Notes under the pieces: model-generated
Told to the model about the DNA's origin: nothing
The model's database searches: none
The model's input: only the letters and a program-made list of their open reading frames with translations
Position numbers and translations under genes: made by a program
Shown here: positions 14,420 to 17,732 of the stretch, piece by piece
Layout: each line of letters opens with the position of its first letter
Numbering within the stretch: the first letter of the stretch is position 1
Origin: Fodinibacter sp038210185
GTDB taxonomy: Bacteria > Actinomycetota > Actinomycetes > Actinomycetales > Dermatophilaceae
Assembly: GCA_038210185.1 (NCBI GenBank)
Contig: JBBQWX010000092.1
Coordinates: forward strand, 1-17,732
Direction of reading: 5' to 3'
Length of the DNA: 17,732 bases

Positions 14420-14526
14420 GGTCATGAGTCCCAGTGCCAAACCCCGGTTTGCTGGGCGGCAACCCTCCTCGCGGTGGGGTGCCCCGGGTGATGACCTGGT
14501 CGCGCCACACGGTGCGGCAAGCGCGA
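14420..14526 (+). ncRNA. SAM-IV riboswitch
   Basis: The core conserved in SAM-IV RNAs is present: GGTCATGAG, an internal CCCCGG...GCTGGGCGGCAACCCTCC, then GCGGTGGGGTGCCCCGGGTG and ATGACC. P1 pairs GGTCAT (14420-14425) with ATGACC (14491-14496). A 3' hairpin pairs TCGCGC (14500-14505) with GCGCGA (14521-14526), the extra downstream stem that separates SAM-IV from SAM-I. The class binds S-adenosylmethionine and represses methionine-synthesis genes in actinomycetes. The metX ribosome site GAGGAG (14531-14536) lies five bases after it and is complementary to CTCCTC (14465-14470) inside the aptamer, so control may act on translation initiation; that mechanism is inference. Confidence 0.9.
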
Positions 14527-14544
14527 TTCCGAGGAGCTCGTGTC

Positions 14545-15675
14545 ATGACGGCCATCCCGACGAGGTCGACCCCCGCGGTCTGGCGTCCCGGTGACCCCGT
14601 CGGCGACCGCCGGTTCGTCTCCATCGGCGACCTGGCCCTCGAGCGCGGCGGTGTGCTGCCTTCGGTGACCGTCGCGTACGAGACGTGGGGCACCCTGTCC
14701 CCGGCCGGGGACAACGCGGTGCTCGTCGAGCACGCCCTCACCGGTGACTCGCACGTCGTCGGGGGCTTTGGGCCGGGGCACGCCTCGCCCGGCTGGTGGC
14801 CTGGGCTCATCGGCCCGGGCGCGCCCCTGGACACCGACCACCTCTTCGTCGTCGCGAGCAACGTGCTCGGCGGCTGCCAGGGCACCACCGGACCGGCATC
14901 GGCCGACCCCGCCGGGAGGCCGTGGGGCGGGCGCTTCCCGTTCCTCACGATCCGCGACCAGGTGTCGGCCGAGGTGGCGCTGACCGACGCCCTCGGCATC
15001 CGTCGGTGGCACGGGGTGCTCGGCGGCTCGATGGGTGGCATGAGGGTGCTCGAGTGGGTGGCGGGCCGGCCCGACCGGGTCGAGCGCGCCCTGGTGCTCG
15101 CGTCGACGCCGCACGCGACGGCCGACCAGGTGGCCTGGTGCCAGCCGCAGCTGCTCGCGATCCGCTCCGACCCGGCCTTCAGCGGTGGCGACTACTACGA
15201 CGCGCCCGACTGGCCGGTGACCGGCATGGGGATCGCCCGCCGCATCGCGCACACCACCTACCGCCACGAGGGCGAGCTCGACGACCGGTTCGGTCGTCGG
15301 CCACGGGTCGGCGAGGACCCGCTGGGCGGCGGCGGCCGCTACGACATCGAGAGCTACCTCGACCACCACGCCACCAAGCTCGCGCGCCGGTTCGACCCCA
15401 ACAGCTACGTCGTGCTCACCGAGGCGATGAACAGCCACGACGTGGGCCGGGGGCGTGGAGGCCTGAGGGCCGCCCTGGCCGGTTTTACCGGTTCCCTGCA
15501 CATCGCCGGGGTGACCACCGACCGGCTGTACCCGCTGCGGCTGTCGGAGGAGATCGCCGCCGCGCGCCCGGGCACCGTGCTCTCGGTGATCGAGTCGCGC
15601 CACGGCCATGACGGCTTCCTCGTCGAGACCGATCAGGTGGGCGCCGTCATCAGGGGTGCGTTGAGCAGCGGCTGA
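14545..15675 (+). CDS. metX: homoserine O-acetyltransferase MetX
   Basis: 376 residues of the alpha/beta-hydrolase fold. It has the MetX signature: the GGCQGTTGPAS segment forming the acyl pocket, the nucleophile elbow GGSMGGM with Ser162, Asp326 in TTDRLYPL, and His355 in GHDGFLVE, which together make the catalytic triad. The enzyme acylates L-homoserine using acetyl-CoA, committing it to methionine synthesis. Some MetX proteins use succinyl-CoA instead, and I cannot settle the donor by eye. The ATG at 14545 has GAGGAG eight bases upstream. It lies directly under the SAM-IV riboswitch. No metY (sulfhydrylase) gene is adjacent in this window, although the two are often paired. Cytosolic. Confidence 0.95.
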   Translation: MTAIPTRSTPAVWRPGDPVGDRRFVSIGDLALERGGVLPSVTVAYETWGTLSPAGDNAVLVEHALTGDSHVVGGFGPGHASPGWWPGLIGPGAPLDTDHLFVVASNVLGGCQGTTGPASADPAGRPWGGRFPFLTIRDQVSAEVALTDALGIRRWHGVLGGSMGGMRVLEWVAGRPDRVERALVLASTPHATADQVAWCQPQLLAIRSDPAFSGGDYYDAPDWPVTGMGIARRIAHTTYRHEGELDDRFGRRPRVGEDPLGGGGRYDIESYLDHHATKLARRFDPNSYVVLTEAMNSHDVGRGRGGLRAALAGFTGSLHIAGVTTDRLYPLRLSEEIAAARPGTVLSVIESRHGHDGFLVETDQVGAVIRGALSSG

Positions 15676-15690
15676 TCGAGGCGACTGCGG

Positions 15691-15696
15691 TAACGT
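15691..15696 (+). promoter_or_regulatory. -10 box for the UspA-like gene
   Basis: TAACGT, 41 bases before the GTG at 15738. It matches TANNNT and implies a leader of about 35 bases. No clear -35. Confidence 0.5.
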
Positions 15697-15737
15697 CCAT
15701 CTGGTAGGCACCGTCCGTCTGCCCCCAGGAGGAGATC

Positions 15738-16133
15738 GTGACCATCGTCGTCGGGTTCGTTCCCACCAAGGAGGGGCGGGCCGCGCTCGCTCGCTCGGTA
15801 GAGGAAGCGAGGATGCGCCGTTCCCGGCTCGTCGTCATCCACTCCAACCGTGGCGGGCGTGACTTCGACGACGAGTCCAGCCAGGCTGCCGAGGCCGAGC
15901 TGCAGCGGGTCAGCGACGAGCTGGGTGGTGACGGCCTCGAGCTCGAGGTGCGTCAGCTGGTGCGCGGCAACGAGCCGGCAGAGGACCTCATCTCGGTGGC
16001 CAACGAGATGGATGCCGACCTCATCGTCATCGGGCTGCGTCGACGCACCCCGGTGGGCAAGCTGATCCTGGGCTCCAACGCCCAGCGGATCCTGCTCGAC
16101 GCCCCGTGCGCGGTCCTCGCAGTCAAGGGCTGA
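15738..16133 (+). CDS. UspA-family (universal stress) protein, degenerate nucleotide site
   Basis: 131 residues, a single Usp domain close to the family's usual length. The GTG start has AGGAGGAG three bases upstream. The C-terminal motif reads IGLRRRTPVGKLILGSNAQR, where the ATP-binding consensus is G-x2-G-x9-G-S/T; here the second Gly is Arg. At the N-terminus the usual VGVDGS is VGFVPT, so the Asp that contacts the nucleotide is also missing. ATP binding is therefore doubtful; the protein may be a non-ATP-binding Usp. Usp proteins act in stress and dormancy responses, often as dimers. It has its own -10 box and a hairpin after the stop, so it is probably monocistronic between metX and rpoD. 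Confidence 0.85.
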   Translation: MTIVVGFVPTKEGRAALARSVEEARMRRSRLVVIHSNRGGRDFDDESSQAAEAELQRVSDELGGDGLELEVRQLVRGNEPAEDLISVANEMDADLIVIGLRRRTPVGKLILGSNAQRILLDAPCAVLAVKG

Positions 16134-16145
16134 CGGCGCTGCGCG

Positions 16146-16174
16146 GCGGGCACCCGGTCGATGGGTCCCCCCGC
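16146..16174 (+). terminator. candidate terminator after the UspA-like gene
   Basis: GCGGG-c-ACCC, seven-base loop, GGGT-ccc-CCCGC: a nine-pair stem with a small internal loop, starting 13 bases after the stop. No T-tract. Confidence 0.45.
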
Positions 16175-16245
16175 AACGGCGCGGATCGGCGCCACGCGAG
16201 GGCCCGTTCCGGCGGGGGAATGTACCCGATTCGGGCCTGTCGATT

Positions 16246-16251
16246 TATAAT
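16246..16251 (+). promoter_or_regulatory. consensus -10 box upstream of rpoD
   Basis: A perfect TATAAT inside a short AT-rich patch (GATTTATAATGG) in otherwise very GC-rich DNA, 139 bases before the GTG start. It implies a leader of about 130 bases. No TTGACA-like -35 at 16-18 bp is visible; GGAAT lies upstream at 16217-16221 but the match to a stress-sigma promoter is incomplete. Confidence 0.6.
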
Positions 16252-16389
16252 GGAGATGCACACCTGGTCAGCACCTCGGACGCATGCCTTCCGACCGACC
16301 GACGCGGTGTCGCACAGGACCTTCCCCGCTGCTCCCGGAGCCCGCTTCTCGCGCCCCCGGACGGCGGCCATCCGCGACGAAAGGTAGCC

Positions 16390-17732
<1,343 letters not shown>

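Noticed and set aside
16217..16243. GGAAT as the -35 of a SigR/SigH-type stress promoter for rpoD
   Set aside because: The expected GTT is not found at 18-19 bp spacing; only GTC at 17 bp, which is not convincing.

Overview
The window is high-GC DNA (GC-rich throughout, with strong G/C at third codon positions) from an actinobacterium. The evidence is a primary sigma factor with a long Lys/Ala-rich N-terminal extension, DUF4192 and PAC2-family proteins, a SAM-IV riboswitch (a class known from actinomycetes), TANNNT -10 boxes lying 6-7 nt before start codons (leaderless transcripts), and frequent GTG starts. The gene content is compatible with the Intrasporangiaceae or a related Micrococcales family, but that placement is inference. 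It looks like ordinary chromosome: I see no transposase, integrase, tRNA, rRNA or CRISPR array.

Layout. (1) 98-2057, minus strand: a two-gene unit of a class I methyltransferase followed directly by a LicD-type phosphotransferase with a discoidin-like N-terminal domain, probably for cell-surface glycan modification. (2) 2058-2236: a divergent intergenic region with a hairpin, a perfect DnaA-box match and a leaderless promoter. (3) 2237-3741, plus strand: two overlapping genes for small/large helical proteins resembling type VII (WXG100/ESX) secretion partners. (4) 3742-3998: a hairpin, a 70-bp G-rich tandem duplication and a leaderless promoter feeding hrpA, a DEAH-box RNA helicase (3999-7838). 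(5) 7921-9436: a PAC2-family protein, a 14-unit 9-bp minisatellite and a small GerW/YtfJ-like protein. (6) 9477-11177, minus strand: a short family-A DNA polymerase-like protein without a recognisable exonuclease catalytic motif. (7) 11178-11529: a divergent region holding a second, modular 9-10-bp repeat array. (8) 11530-12886: an EcsC-family protein and a DUF1232 membrane protein. (9) 13005-14321: a DUF4192 protein with an internal 27-bp repeat. (10) 14407-15675: a SAM-IV riboswitch and metX (methionine synthesis). (11) 15738-16133: a degenerate UspA-like protein. (12) 16390 to the window end: rpoD/sigA, truncated by the edge.

How the parts relate. Most genes are separate housekeeping transcription units. 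The clear co-operating groups are the methyltransferase/LicD pair, the type VII-like pair, and riboswitch-metX, in which S-adenosylmethionine should shut down the first committed step of methionine synthesis. The most unusual property of the window is the number of short tandem repeats: 9-bp arrays at 8839 and 11222, 27-bp units inside DUF4192, 15-bp units inside the EcsC gene and in rpoD, and a 70-bp duplication before hrpA. Three of these sit next to promoters. I did not find a convincing previously undescribed multigene system.
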